The translations under genes were made by a program, and so were the position numbers. From Balamuthia mandrillaris (taxonomy: Eukaryota > Discosea > Longamoebia > Balamuthiidae), in contig JAVKOQ010000116.1 of assembly GCA_031835245.1 (NCBI GenBank), positions 1 to 64,000 on the forward strand: 64,000 bases of DNA, written 5' to 3'. Of the stretch, positions 11,857 to 23,547 are shown one piece after another (positions within the stretch are counted from its first letter, which is position 1; every line of letters starts with the position of its first letter). The notes beneath the pieces were generated by a model, which saw only the letters and a program-made list of their open reading frames with translations, was not told where the DNA came from and ran no database searches.

Positions 11857-14800
11857 ATGGAACAGCTGCGGAAGGAGCTCAAGGCTTGGGAGCGGGCGGT
11901 TCAGGATGAGAAAGGTCACAGGCCCACCAAAACGGACATTAACAGCCAACCCGAGATAGGTTCGTAACGTGCCTATTTTTCTCCCCTGCCAGCTCGTTTG
12001 CTGATGAGCAGGTTTCGCCTCCTCTTCTCATCAGCAAAGAAATTCCAGCTCTACCGCCGACTGAAGCATGAGGAGGAACAAAGAGAGAACCAACCACCTT
12101 CTCGCTTAAGTGTTATTGCTATGGACCCTCCTAACAAGTGCGAGACCACCTACAGCATATGGAAGCCTCCGACAGGAGGCACACGCCTCTTGCGACAGAA
12201 CTCTGCTCGCTCGTTTTCCAGTAATTCAAAGAGTGGGCAGGTTCGCCGACACACACAGAAAGCGGAAGAGATCGCAAGCGCACCGCTTGCTCCTACACTG
12301 GAGCCGCTTTCGTTGGTCGCCATATCGTCTCCTGACCTGCAGCAAGCAGAAGAAGAGCCAAGCACGGAGCAAGGCAAACCCATTTGCATTGACGCCATAT
12401 TTGACGTGGTTACCGCAACCACGACGAAACGTGTGGCCACTTCCAAAAAGAGAGCAGCACGCAGTCTGAAGAGCTTTATCTCTCCTCCTTTTGCTGCCTC
12501 CTCTGCTCTATCTTCATCATCGTCTTACATTTCGGCAGACTGGTCCTCCAATGTTTCTGCGTTTGATGCTTCTGCTTCTGCTTCTGCTTCTTCTTCTTCT
12601 TCTTCTTCTTCTTCTTCTCACAAGCGAAAGAGAGCAATTGAAGCGGAACAGACAGGCGGCGAGGAGCAGCGAAACACAGAAACAAAGGACTCGCAGCAGA
12701 TGGCAGCAACTCCACCTAGAGCATCTCCACTTCTGAAGCGACAAAGGCCAAATGGCACCTCCCCAATGGCCTCGTCTAGGCTAACCTCGCTCCTGAGAGA
12801 AGAGGAGGAAATGGTACAAGAAGAGGCAAAAGAATCAGAAGATGATAAGCCGTTGTATAGAAGAAAAACTCGACGGAACAAAAGAACGGCAATAAGTTAC
12901 CGAAAGTGGAAACGAAAACGACATGTTTTGAGGTCTTATCTCTTTCTCACTCACTCACATACATACATACACACTCTCTCTTTTTCTAATGTTCCTGGGA
13001 TTGCTAATATTAACACAACAGCCATCGCAAGTCAAGTCGGCAAAAACAGAAAGCAAAGCAAGAACACGACAAAATCGCCACAAAGAATGAAGAGGAAGAA
13101 GATGTGGATGAAGCGGAATGGATGGAGTTGGCGAGTGCTGCAATTGCAGAGAATGTGTTTCGCGGTGCTAGCAACACTGCACCCGAAGCAGAGCAAAACT
13201 TAACATCGCCTAGAATTAGAACAAATCCTGGTAGTCGAGACATTGAGGCTTGTCTTTCAACTGATTCTTTGCGTGCATTGTTACAAAGTCACTTTGGCTT
13301 TACTTCTTTTCGGCATGGTATTGTTGCTCTCGATTCTACGCGATTTGTACATGCTAAATCCACACATAGGGCAGGAAGAGGCGATACGACGATGTGTAAA
13401 GGGCTTCTCAACGGTACCTATTGTCATTTGCTTTTTCAATTTATAACACGTTAAGTTTGGGGTTTTGTACGCTGGTAAAAGCTGGTGGTGACGCCTACCG
13501 GAAGCGGGAAGTCGCTCATTTTCCAATGTACTGCTATTCTGTTCAAGCAAATTTATGGTCCATCGTTAGTTCTAGTTATAGTGCCGCTGCTATCTTTGAT
13601 GTAATGCTCTCTCACCACACTCTGAATGTTGCTTCTTACCTTCAACTCGGATAATAGTCAAGACTTGTTGAAAAACTTACCTCCTTCATTACGAGGTGGA
13701 ACGCTCAATAGCCAGCAATCTGAGGAACAAAAGGCAGAGGTAATGAAAATGTTACGAGCCGGAGAGATAGACGTGTTGTTTATCTCTCCAGAGCGACTGC
13801 TGAGCAGTTCATTCATCAATGCATGTCCCTACTTTCCTCCCATTCGATTGGCCGCCATCGACGAGAGTCATTGGTAGGCTATTGTCATTCATCCAGTCAA
13901 GCCAAATGTTTCAACTAACAAACAACCCACAAAAAAAAAGCGTTACAGAGATATCTCACAACTTTAGACCATCCTACTTGCGGTTGAAGCCTGTGCTGCG
14001 CAACCTATTGAACGTACCGAGTATTCTTGCTCTTACCGGTACATTCACCTTATTTTGTTCCTTTTCGAACATCTAAAAGCTTGCTAACTTTTCTTGAATA
14101 CTGAAGCGACGGCCAACAGAAGCACACAAGAAGCCATCTTGAAAGCACTAACAATACCTAATGATAGCAATGATGGCCATTCCACAGGACTGATACTGGC
14201 ACCTTCTCCTCTATGCAACAATCTCCGTTGCACTGCGTCAAAAGATATTGAACGGCTCTCTGCTCTTGTGTCATTACTTCAGAGCCCACGCTTTTCATCC
14301 GCTACCAGCATCATTGTGTATTGTCCCACACAGAAACAGACCGACCAAGTGGCTACCTATCTATCGTATGTTGCCCACTTCTGTTTTTGTCATGTTATCT
14401 CGTTTTTTGTTTGTTTTTGTCTTTATTCTTCTTGTTATGGCGGTGTTTGCTTTGCTCATCAGTTGCTGTTACCTGACAGCTCACATGGACTGATTGCAGC
14501 ATCATACCACGCTGGAAAGTCAACAGGTCAGTTTGTATTTTATTCCTCATGGCTTCCGTTTCTTACTCTTATTTCTTTTCGCAACTTTGCAGCTGAGCGT
14601 TCGCGCCTGCAATCTCGCTTCCTTAACAATAAGCTTAAGATAATGGTGGCCACAGTGGCATTTGGAATGGGCATAAACAAGCCTGATGTAGACGGTACGT
14701 TTAAAACAAACAAATATTTGCATTCTCTGAGGGTTGTCTGACCTTATAACTTGTTTTTTTCAGCGGTGATTCACTTTGGGCTGCCTGCTAGTTTGGAGCA

Positions 14801-14958
14801 CTACATTCAAGAAATAGGTAGAGCAGGCAGGGATGGAAGACAAGCTGAATGTCATGTCTTTTTTGGTGCAGAGGACTATGCTCGGTTATGTTCCCTTTCG
14901 CATACAGACTCGGTTGACGAAAGCACAGGTTCAATCCCTCATCACTTCTTCTTCTTCT

Positions 14959-14996
<38 letters not shown>

Positions 14997-16182
14997 CTTA
15001 AACTGATCGGCTGATACGTTTGCAAAACAAGTGAAAGCATTGTTAAAGCTACTATTTGGTGGAAATGTGGGACCTTCTATTTGTGGAAAGCTATTGGCAG
15101 TTGGAATGGAGAATTGTGCAACGCAGCTCGACATCAAAGCAGAGGTTATTGGCACGCTGCTTGCTCACGTAGAAACGGAAGGTTATCTCCAAATGCTTCC
15201 AGCGGGCAACGCCACATGCAACCTTAGTTTTTACAAGCGAGAGCCCAAAGAGCTGGCCAAACACAACCGCCTCATCGCAGCAATACTGCAAGACAACAAC
15301 ACCAAACATAAGGGAGGTTCTTACAGGGTCGACCTTGCTTCCGTCTTGAACAGCAGCCAAGAGCTGGTGGAGGCAGGAATAGACATTAGTATGGTCTTCC
15401 AGGAGCTGTGGCGCCTCCAGATGGAAAAGGAAATAACGTATACTCTCGAAGACAAGTCTTTCTTTGTGCGGATATTAGGTTTGTAGTTTGTGTCCCCCGT
15501 CTATTGTGTGGTGGCAACACTCGCTAACAAGACTCGTTTGGACAGATGTACCAACGGACATTGATGCTCTTAGCCAGCGATGCTTTGAGAAAACCGAGAA
15601 ACTGGAGCAATGCAAACTGCGCAAGCTCAGTAGCATTTACAAGGTGATGGAATCAGTTGCATTCAGCTCGTTTGGGTCAGCTGCTTCTCTTTCAGAGGAA
15701 GTTACAAGCAAGAGTATGTTTTATGTTCCTACCATCTTTCTACTTCCATGAGTGGCCTAACTGATGTTGTTGTAGGTGGACTGCTGCACGAACTCATCAG
15801 TGAATACTTTACCTCTTTGCAAACCAATGGAGCAGAAACTGAAGAAGTGGAGATTGTGGGCTCTGAGAAGCAAATGCCGTTGCTTCGAAGTGACATCAAA
15901 GTGTTCTTGCGTTCTCACGATGGTCAAGTTAAGACGGGAAGGCAAGTTGCCAAAGTATTCCACGGTTCGTTTCCTTTCAACACCACGCGGTATTATCCTT
16001 TACTTAGATGTGTCACTTCATGTTGCATAGGCCTTGCTTCTCCGCAGCTACCACAAAGTGAATGGGAACAGAACTACTTTTGGGGAAAGTATCGCGATGT
16101 ATCTTTCAACCACATCCGCAAGATGGCCAACGAGGAGCTTGCCTCGCGTCGTCAATCTGCTCGCCTAACCGAACATTACTAA
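11857..16182 (+). CDS. RECQL4: RECQL4-type DNA helicase with N-terminal Sld2-like motif
   Basis: ATP-dependent 3'-5' DNA helicase; RECQL4/Sld2 proteins act in replication initiation and repair in the nucleus. The gene has more than ten exons. Exon 1 (from 11857) encodes MEQLRKELKAWERAVQDEK...RPTKTDIN, spliced to AKKFQLYRRLK; this matches the Sld2 homology found only in RecQ4-type proteins. A long basic, Ser-rich low-complexity region follows, including a (TCT)n-encoded Ser run near 12590-12618. The helicase core shows the Q-motif (FGFTSFRHGQEEAIR), Walker A (TPTGSGKS), DESH box (spliced to CVTEISHNFRPSYLRL), motif IV (IIVYCPTQKQTDQVATYL) and motifs V/VI (VATVAFGMGINKPDV, QEIGRAGRDG). The C-terminus is divergent with no clear RQC or HRDC domain, as in RECQL4. 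Not every splice site was resolved. Confidence 0.92.
14962..14992. repeat. (CT)n microsatellite in RECQL4 intron
   Basis: A CT dinucleotide run follows a short CTT run inside a RECQL4 intron; the pyrimidine strand is the sense strand of the gene. Confidence 0.95.
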
Positions 16183-16219
16183 AAAAAAAACACGGAAAGA
16201 AACGTTTCGTCTCGTATTT

Positions 16220-16524
16220 TTATTCTTTGTAACGAGAAGAGGCTGGTATTGCCGACCACAATGATCCCAACAGTAACAAAGACAATATAGCAACAGCAAA
16301 TAGCACCCAGAAAAAAGCAGACCAGCCGAAGCCCAACACTATGCTGCCCGCTGGCAACCCCGCCAAAGTGGTTCCTAACCCTGACCACATTCCACACACC
16401 CTTTTTTGAGAAACAGATTTGTGAGCAGATGCTCGCAAAGCAGCACATTGACAACAGAAGGTACCCTTGGGCAGTGGCGCGGGCACGGGAATCGGCTAAT
16501 TCCACTGCATGTAGACCCACCAAC

Positions 16525-16565
<41 letters not shown>

Positions 16566-16979
16566 ACAACAGAGTTTCCGCTATGATAAGGAGAGAAGAT
16601 AAAGAGTACCGTTTTGGGGCCATAAATAAAGAACCCAAAGATGAAGAGAGAAACGGATGTCATGGTGGCACTGTCGGAATGCTGCGTGGTGGAAATAAGA
16701 ATTAGGATAAGAGGGATACAGAAAATAAGGCATTTGGTGGCAATTCAGCCATATTACCCACAACATCCAAAAAGAAAATAGAGCTCCAAGCATGAAGATC
16801 ACGTTGGTAGGACCTCTCTTTCCTTTGGTAACGGCATCAGAGAACATGCCAGATCCTGATGCACCAAAGATGCCTCCAATCTCCAGCCAAAATAAACAGC
16901 CACCTGCTAATAGTATGCTATATCCCTTTTGCTCTACTAGAAACAGCGTCATCCTGTTGAGATTCTTAGACCTATCCAT

Positions 16980-17013
<34 letters not shown>

Positions 17014-18655
17014 CCGCACCAATCAGCGATACTTGATCGTACAACATTGACGAGGCAGCATGCCACACCCAAACGCAATAATTGAGGTTCCAAAGCACCC
17101 AGACGAACGCCATCCACGAATGAAAGAGCATCCCTTGCTGATTTCTTTTTATATACATTATATGAATCTGCATTGTGTAAATGCTCAAAACGACGTCATT
17201 TTAAAGATGAAAAAACAGAACTTACCAATGGGGGCATCCACTGGAGGAAGGCCCACTGCCCTGGGCGAGTCCTTCAAAGTCAGCCATAAACCCGCCGCCA
17301 CCGCAAATGAAATAACACTAGGCACTACCATTGCAATTCGCCAGCCATAGCTTTGTGCAACAACGACAGTAAACAATACGCGGAATCAATGATAAGCAAA
17401 CAAATAAGGTGAAGGAACAAACTGTTGGGCACAGAAGCTGGCCATCAGTGCTATTATGGCAGCACCTGCGCTCTGGCTTGTGCTAGCCAGGCCATATACA
17501 CTCCCTCTGTTCTATAACGATCACCAAGCATCGCGCCAAAAGGTGAGATAGGAAAAACAAACCAAATATATCAACTCGAATAGTACCGTTGCGGGAAACC
17601 ATTCCGTCAACAAAAGTGTGATTGGCGCCTGTTTCAAGCACAGTTAATGTCCCAAAATAAGTACGGTTGATGGGGGCTCGTTACCCAACCACCGCTCTGA
17701 ATAAGCCCATTAAAAGACCACACTAGCACAAATACCGGCACCGAATAGGCGGCAGCCATCCCCACATTCGACAGCCTAAATGGGAGCATGTCACGTGTGG
17801 TAATGTGGTACCGGGGGTCATTAAAATACTAAGCCCCCAAAAAAAAGAAAGAAAAATGGAAAGAAAAAATGGACAAAAAGGAAAAGAGAATGAAGGTGCT
17901 TTGGTGTGGTACCAACCCACAAAGGCAGAGACCATAGACCAAGGCCACAGTGGGAGAGACCCTGTCAGCAAAGTAGCCAACAAAAATCTTGCCGAGAGCA
18001 TAGCTGAGTCCCATTCCGCTGTTGATCACTCCAATCTGGTTTCATGGTAAGGCAAAGGCTGTCGTTAACAACACTTCCCCCTGTGTATAACAACCAATAA
18101 GAAGGAACAGACAAACCTCGGCTTTGGTGATGTTGGGCAGGTTTGGGTCTTCAATGACGCTCGGTATCACAAACGTGAAGCTTTTCCTGGTGAAATAGTA
18201 GCAAGTGTACCTGTTGTTGCAGTTGTTTCAACCAACCCACCCTCTTCAGTAAAACTTCTATGTTCTACTGCTGTAGATCCAAACAGGAAAAAATAAAAAG
18301 GAGAGAGAATGAACAAGGCTAACCCTACGTAAAGGCTCAAGAAAATGCAGAGCTGCCATCGCCGCATTCTGGTGGCGGTGGCGCCGTTCGACTCGAGAAG
18401 TGTAGGAGGAGAGGAAAAGCCTCCATGGGGTCCAGTGCCACCAACGCCCGGCAAAGGATGGAGCATGGCCGAGGAGGAGGAGGAGGAGGTGCTTGGAGGA
18501 AAAGAAGAAGAAGCCTCTTTGCCTGTCTTCTTTGTCGCAAATGGGAGGCGCCCACCCCCTTGGTGCACAAACTGTGCAGGGGCCGAGGAGCGTCGGCACA
18601 AAATAAGCACGAGGGGTACATACAGAAAGACCACGGAACGATCGATCCGATACAT
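16220..18655 (-). CDS. MFS organophosphate:phosphate antiporter (GlpT/SLC37-like)
   Basis: About a dozen short exons encode a 12-helix major facilitator of the organophosphate/inorganic phosphate antiporter type, which exchanges sugar phosphates or glycerol-3-phosphate for Pi across a membrane. Family signatures appear in order: [17 protein letters not shown] in helix 1, [22 protein letters not shown] (helix 2 and DR loop), LTEWFPAT then [48 protein letters not shown] then [48 protein letters not shown] and [15 protein letters not shown]. The first ATG used is at 18655, but it lies only 7 bp from an AATTATCGAT promoter-like motif and gives an unusual hydrophobic N-terminus, so an internal ATG at 18466 may be the true start. 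Two introns contain (GA)n arrays. Plasma, ER or organelle membrane location cannot be decided. Confidence 0.88.
16525..16562. repeat. (GA)n microsatellite in transporter intron
   Basis: A 38-bp GA run lies in an intron of the minus-strand transporter gene, giving (CU)n in the pre-mRNA. Confidence 0.95.
16983..17010. repeat. (GA)n microsatellite in transporter intron
   Basis: A GA run lies between the exon ending SSIADW and the exon beginning MDRSKNLNR of the minus-strand transporter; the sense strand is pyrimidine. Confidence 0.95.
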
Positions 18656-18777
18656 ACCGAAAATTATCGATTTTTTCTATTCTTTTTTTTCCTTTTCTTT
18701 TCTTTTCTTTGCAAAAAAAAGTAGAGACAAGCGAAGAGCAGCCCCCCCTTTACGTTCCCCTCCCCTCTGATCACCAA

Positions 18778-19278
18778 ATGGCTGAGGAATCTACGCCCAA
18801 CCCAAAGGCCTTCCCGATGGCCGACTCCCAGCTCACAGTGGGTTTGCTGGACCTGGTGCAACAGGCAGCAAATTACAAGCAGCTGAAGAAGGGCGCCAAT
18901 GAGGCCACCAAGACCCTTAACCGCGGCATTGCGGAGCTCATCATCATGGCTGGAGATACCGAGCCTCTGGAAATCCTCCTCCACTTGCCTCTCCTTTGCG
19001 AAGACAAGGTACCTTCCCCCTGTTTTTTTTTTGTTTGTTTGTGTGTACCGGCACTCTCGGAGTTGTTGAGACTAACGGCTTTCTTCCTTTTTGTCCGTTC
19101 TTTCTTTCTACTCCGACTACAGAACGTGCCCTACGTGTTTGTTCCTTCCAAGGCAGCTTTGGGAAGGGCGGCTGGTGTGTCCAGGCCGGTCATTGCCATC
19201 TCCATCACCAGCAATGAGGGCTCCCAATTGAAGAACCAAATCTTGAAGATGAAGGACGCCGTGGAGACGCTGATCTAA
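18778..19278 (+). CDS. SNU13: SNU13 / NHP2L1 (15.5K) L7Ae-family RNA-binding protein
   Basis: Binds the K-turn of U4 snRNA and of box C/D snoRNAs, nucleating U4/U6.U5 tri-snRNP and box C/D snoRNP assembly in the nucleus and nucleolus. Two exons (18778-19008, 19123-19278) give exactly 128 aa, the same length I know for the human protein. Diagnostic stretches are [13 protein letters not shown], the L7Ae signature [15 protein letters not shown] followed by [33 protein letters not shown], and the C-terminal [13 protein letters not shown]. It diverges from the MFS gene across about 120 bp containing AATTATCGAT at 18662-18671. Confidence 0.97.
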   Translation: MAEESTPNPKAFPMADSQLTVGLLDLVQQAANYKQLKKGANEATKTLNRGIAELIIMAGDTEPLEILLHLPLLCEDKVPSPCFFFVCLCVPALSELLRLTAFFLFVRSFFLLRLQNVPYVFVPSKAALGRAAGVSRPVIAISITSNEGSQLKNQILKMKDAVETLI

Positions 19279-19802
19279 TAAAAAACGATCTTTGTCTGTC
19301 TATCCCTCTTTGTTTTTTCCCCCTCCCCACTACTACCACCATCTCATGCCTGCTGCGATGGTTTGCTCAACAAAGATTAGACCCAGGGTACCAGTAAAAC
19401 CAGTCATGGTGGTGTGCGCTTTGGGCCCGCTATCTATTGCACGGGCGATAAATTGTAATTGTGTGTAGTAAAGCGGCTCAATGCTTTGATAGTTTACTGA
19501 AAGTTTCAAACCACCAATCAAAAATCAAAACAGAGGCTTTATCTTACCATAAAAAGGCCATTTCTGTTGTCTTTTTCTTTGTCTCATCTCTAGCAGAGAT
19601 CTTTCACGTCGACAAAAATTCATTGCTCCGCTTTAGGGGGGGGAGGGGAGGCGATAATAATTGAGGCCTCATATCCTGCTTAGGCCGCCTTTCTTCCCCA
19701 GCGGCGACCTCTCCATTATCCAATAATTATCGCGGCGGTGCCTTTGATAGCTCTCTCTGCTGCCCACAGCAAGCAAGCAAGCAAGCGAACAAGCAAGAGC
19801 CT
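19279..19802. other. Intergenic spacer upstream of GRAM gene
   Basis: This 524-bp stretch lies between the SNU13 stop and the GRAM-protein ATG. It contains a G-rich run (19635-19650) and the inverted repeat annotated separately. No coding or RNA gene is recognised. Confidence 0.45.
19651..19733. promoter_or_regulatory. Imperfect inverted repeat in promoter of GRAM gene
   Basis: The left arm GCGATAATAATTG (19651-19663) pairs with the right arm CAATAATTATCGC (19721-19733), 12 of 13 positions, separated by 57 bp and ending 69 bp upstream of the ATG. It could be a paired binding site for a dimeric factor; the function is inferred from position only. Confidence 0.4.
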
Positions 19803-21038
19803 ATGGAACAACAGAGTCAAGCCAAGTACCACGCGGCTGCTGCTGCTCCTTCCTCCTCTCAACAACAGCCCTTGCCGCCGCTGCCTCAGGGTGCTGCTGC
19901 TGGCTACCAACAGCAGCCCCTGCCGCCGCTGCCACAAGGGGGTTACTACTACGCAGCACCACCCCCTCAACAAGGGGGCCAGCCCGTCTATTATTACACC
20001 CCAGCACCAGCAGGAAGCGGAGGAGCCCCACCTCCACAAGCCTACTATTACGCCGCTGCTGGCCAACAGCAGCAGCCTGTTTACTATGCTGCCCCTCCGC
20101 AGCAGCAGCAGCAACAGCGTCAGCAGCCACAGCAGCAGCAGCAACAACAACAAAGAGGACGAACGGTGGCTGCTGAGGACTACTCCACCTCAGAGGAAGA
20201 GGAGGACGGGAGTGAAAGGGCTCCCTTGTATTATGGTCAAGAGGGAGCTGCAAGTGGAAGTGGCATACCTCCTGCTGGTGCTTATGGTGGAGGCCCTGCT
20301 GCTGGTGGTGCTGGCCTAAGCGGATCGGGCCACCATGGAGTGCGTGATGGTGCTTCTAGGGTCAAGCATAAGATCACAGGCTCTCTGGAGGTGTTTGACC
20401 TGCCGCCAGAGGAACAGCTGGTTCGTTCGTTTAAGTGCAGGAAAGGCATCAAAGTGGGTCATCTCTACGTTACCACCAGCCATCTCTGTTGGGACACCCT
20501 TGTTTCTGGATTTGGCACTCGCCTTGTCATTCGGGTTCGTTCCTGCCACTTGTTTAAACTCCTCACCTTCGCCTTGTGCGTTCTCTTCTTTCTTGTTCTT
20601 CTTTTTCTTGTTCCTTTCTTGTTGTTCTTCTTCTTCTCTTCTGTTCTTCTCTTTGTTGTTCTCTCTCTGGGGGGAAGGCTGACCCTTTGAGCTTCGCTTT
20701 GTTTGGTAGATGAGCAGCATTGGTTCAATCAAGATGAAGAACGACATCGAAATCAAAGTAAAACTCCCCATGGACCCCTCCAAGAAGAAACAGGTAATGA
20801 TCTGTTCTGTGAGTCTCTTTGTGTGTCCATGTGCGTGTTCACATTCTCACCACGAGTTTTGTGGGTTTTTTTTTTCTGAAAACAGAAACAAAAGTACAAG
20901 ACATTCACGTTCAGCACCTTCAAGAATCAAGGCAGACGCCGGGAGGCGTACGACCTTATCCTTGAGCAAGCCAAGAAGAACGGGCTTGACTTCCCTCACC
21001 ACCCACCTCAAGGCACCAGCTCTGGTGAACGTTACTAA
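19803..21038 (+). CDS. GRAM-domain protein with Gln/Pro/Tyr-rich N-terminus
   Basis: Three exons (19803-20534, 20710-20793, 20886-21038) sum to 969 bp, 322 aa. Residues 1-120 are low complexity, with repeated QQQPLPPLPQG, YYYAA, PVYYYTP and poly-Gln. A Gly/Ala stretch follows. The C-terminal third is a GRAM (PH-like) domain: VFDLPPEEQLVRSFKCRKG, then HLYVTTSHLCWDT, then SSIGSIKMKNDIEIKVKL and KQKYKTFTFSTFKNQGRRREAYDLI. GRAM domains bind membrane phosphoinositides, so peripheral membrane association is likely. There is no transmembrane helix or enzymatic domain. The intron after exon 1 is strongly pyrimidine-rich (CTT/GTTCTT). A second GRAM-type gene lies at 28091. Confidence 0.85.
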
Positions 21039-21251
21039 CAAGCAAGCAAGTAACCTTTGGTACCCCTTCTTTTTCCAGTTTGTGCAGTTAACAACAGGAT
21101 GGACCAACAAACATCATCAGTAGCACTTCTTTAACTGTTCTTTTTATGTATTCAGAAGTTGTAAATGGCCTGGAAGTAGCTTAAACTTTATGCTCTCCTC
21201 TTTCTTTTTCTTCTTTTACAACATGGCCATCTTGTCTTCTTTCAGAGAAGC

Positions 21252-21858
21252 TCACCTGACTACCAACACAGGTCTATCCGCATTGTTGACGAGGTAATTG
21301 CTCACGGAGCCCAGCAGCATCCGTTTGATGGCGTTGAGGCCCCTGGACCCCACCACTATGCTATCCACGTTCTCTCTCGCGGCAGCCTCCAGGATGCCCA
21401 CCCTCACGTCCTCCGTCACCTCCTCCTTCAGTTCGAGTTGCTTTGCACTCAACTTCACCAGCGAAACGCGTTAGAAGGCAACAGAAGAGAAGAGCAAACA
21501 AGTTCGAAAACGAAGAAGAAGCAGAAGAAAAAGAACGAACCCCAAGAGCCTCCAGTCGGATCTTGCTCTCAAAGAGAAGGTTCTGGACGTAGTTTTTTCT
21601 GTGCATGATCTCCTGTTTGGTGAGGTCATTGCTGATGGCTGTTAAGCTGCCTTCCTCTTCCCCTTCCTTGATAGTGGAAGGGGTGGTTGGGGTGGAGGGA
21701 GCCGCAGTGGTGGTGCCGCGCACCGAGATGAACTCGGAGGGAAGGGTCCACAAGGACATGACCAAGATGTGGTCCTCCCCTTTCTTGGCCATTCTTGCCA
21801 GGAACTCCAGCGCCTTGAAGCTTGGCTCTGAGCCATCCACACATAACATGTACTTCAT
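21252..21858 (-). CDS. Universal stress protein (UspA family)
   Basis: Two exons (21858-21541, 21452-21252) sum to 519 bp, 172 aa. The N-terminus MKYMLCVDGSEPSFKALEFL is the UspA strand-1/helix-1 motif with the nucleotide-binding Asp. The C-terminus VDSIVVGSRGLNAIKRMLLG followed by SVSNYLVNNADRPVLVVR carries the ATP-binding G-2x-G-9x-G(S) motif, so ATP binding is expected. A Thr/Pro-rich insertion (about residues 45-70) separates the halves. Such proteins are cytosolic and often stress-induced; nothing in the sequence shows a specific trigger. The acceptor GTGAAG was chosen because it keeps frame. Confidence 0.9.
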
Positions 21859-22069
21859 CTTTTTTTTTTGGAGTCGTTGTGGTTTGTTTCTTGTTTGTAC
21901 TCTCTTCGAAGGGCAAAAACGAACAGAGAGAACTCTTTCACTAGCGTGATGAACCACCGCAACGCAAGAAGGCGTGTGGCAGAGAGACAGAGGTGCTTCA
22001 AATCGATAGAAACTAGACTGAAAGTAAACTAGTAAAGGTCCGTTCATTGATCAGCAGATGGGATTGGTG

Positions 22070-22073
<4 letters not shown>

Positions 22074-22101
<28 letters not shown>
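22074..22101. repeat. (CT)n microsatellite at the stop codon of the secreted orphan
   Basis: A CT run (plus strand) abuts the TGA stop of the minus-strand gene at 22100-22102, so the 3' UTR of that mRNA begins with (GA)n. Confidence 0.9.
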
Positions 22102-22103
<2 letters not shown>

Positions 22104-23169
22104 GCGGAGGAGCAGGGAGCCATGTCCGAGACGTCAAAGGTAGCGGGGTCAATGCCAACGCCCCACTCCTCATCGTTCTCCCAGCTCAGGAATGTGAACC
22201 CCTGTCGACCGGGATATCCCAACCACAACGGCGGTGGCTTTTGTTTGGGTGGCTGGGGAGGGGCCTCCACTTTCCCCACCGCTTCTGCTGCGCTTGGCTC
22301 CTCCTCTTGCAGCTTTTCGGTGAGGTAGTGCAGGGGGAGCTTGTCTAACTCCTCGTCAAACCCCTTGGTCAGAGAGAAGAACATGCTGAACACGACGCCA
22401 TCCCAGCGACCTCCTTTGCTGCGACGGCTCCACCGCTCCGCCCGCTTGCAGTTGAAGTGCTCGAAGGAGGCCTGGCGGCCATCCGGGTGTGTGTCGTGAG
22501 GCCGGACGGGTCGCATGCTGCGCATCCAGTCTGGAGGCGGCACGCTGTTAGGGCGATGTAACTTTATGCATTGCAACTGGCTCCATCCATTTGTTTCCTT
22601 TGGAAAGAGAACGTAGAGGTGGTCCTGTGCGTGGTGAATGCACCTTCAGCAGGGTTCTCATGAAACAGAGGAGTGTGTGAGGAGGGGAGATAGCATAGCT
22701 TTCAAACCTTCTTCCAAATCAAGCTAGTAAAGACAGGTTGAGTGAGAGGGTGAGCTTCTGACTCGCCAGCGCCGGTGCGGGAAGGCTTCCAGTAGGACGG
22801 AGGCCAGGACAACAAGCTATCCCGCCTCATCATGCGGTTCGGCCAGTCATAGTAGATAATGCTACTGCCGTTCCAATCGTCAGCGTAACCCATTGCGATG
22901 AAACTGGAGGGCCACATAGGTGGCTGTTCTGCTTCCTCGTCGTCCTCACCCTCCTCGTCCTCAGCTATATGCCCAAACTGCTGTCCTGGCTCTGCCTCCA
23001 GTTCTCCATCCTCCTGGTACTCATACTCCAGCCATATGTACTCCGCATCGTCTTGCGCAACTGCCTCGCTCAACGGGCACAGTAGGCTAGGACAAAGGCA
23101 TGCCAGTGCCAGCGCAACCACAAACCATGGTGCACCACAGCTACCTGTCCACCGGCTCTCCCTTCCCAT
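22100..23169 (-). CDS. Secreted protein of unknown function (YYDWPN motif)
   Basis: Two exons (23169-22708, 22624-22100) sum to 987 bp, 328 aa. A hydrophobic signal sequence (WFVVALALACLCPSLLCPL) precedes a very acidic segment rich in Glu/Asp. The conserved-looking core has MWPSSFIAMGYADDWNGSSI, IYYDWPNRMMRRD, DHLYVLFPKETNGWSQLQC and SVPPPDWMRSM. A pattern of YDWxxxRxxRD, an internal Cys and PxDW recalls uncharacterised secreted proteins of plants and protists; that likeness is from memory and I cannot name the family. No catalytic motif is recognised. It diverges from the sterol desaturase. Confidence 0.7.
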
Positions 23170-23547
23170 TTTTTCCCCTGTTGTCCAGCCACCTTTTCAA
23201 GAGAGTTCCCCGTTCAAAACCTCTCCCACATGCAAACAAGAGGTTGCGACGGGAACAATTGAAGCTTTTATCTGTCCCTTGGGCATACACTCTCCCACTC
23301 TTACCCCTTCGGGCGCAGAGGAAATCTTAATAGGGGGTGACGTCACTGCCAATACGCTTCGCCAAATGCCCCCCCCCCCCCCTCTATTGGCATAAACAAC
23401 CAACTTTTTGTATTCAGCTGTAACGTAACAGCTTCACTCCTCCTCCGAGGATAATTACGCAAAGACTTCTTCCGCTCGCGAGAGAGAAAGCAGTGGGCTC
23501 TGGCCTGTACCGCGCAACGCGTGAACGACGTCGGAAGAGGGACAAGA
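23170..23547. promoter_or_regulatory. Divergent promoter region, secreted orphan / sterol desaturase
   Basis: This 378-bp spacer separates two divergent ATGs. It holds a TGACGTCA palindrome (CRE-like) near 23338-23345, a poly-C run near 23370-23383 and GATAATTACG about 100 bp upstream of the desaturase ATG, resembling the AATTATCG motif of other promoters here. No gene is seen. Confidence 0.4.

Noticed and set aside
22074-22101. (CT)n run as an exception to the intronic strand bias
   Set aside because: It lies at the stop codon and 3' UTR of the secreted orphan, not in an intron, so it was not counted.
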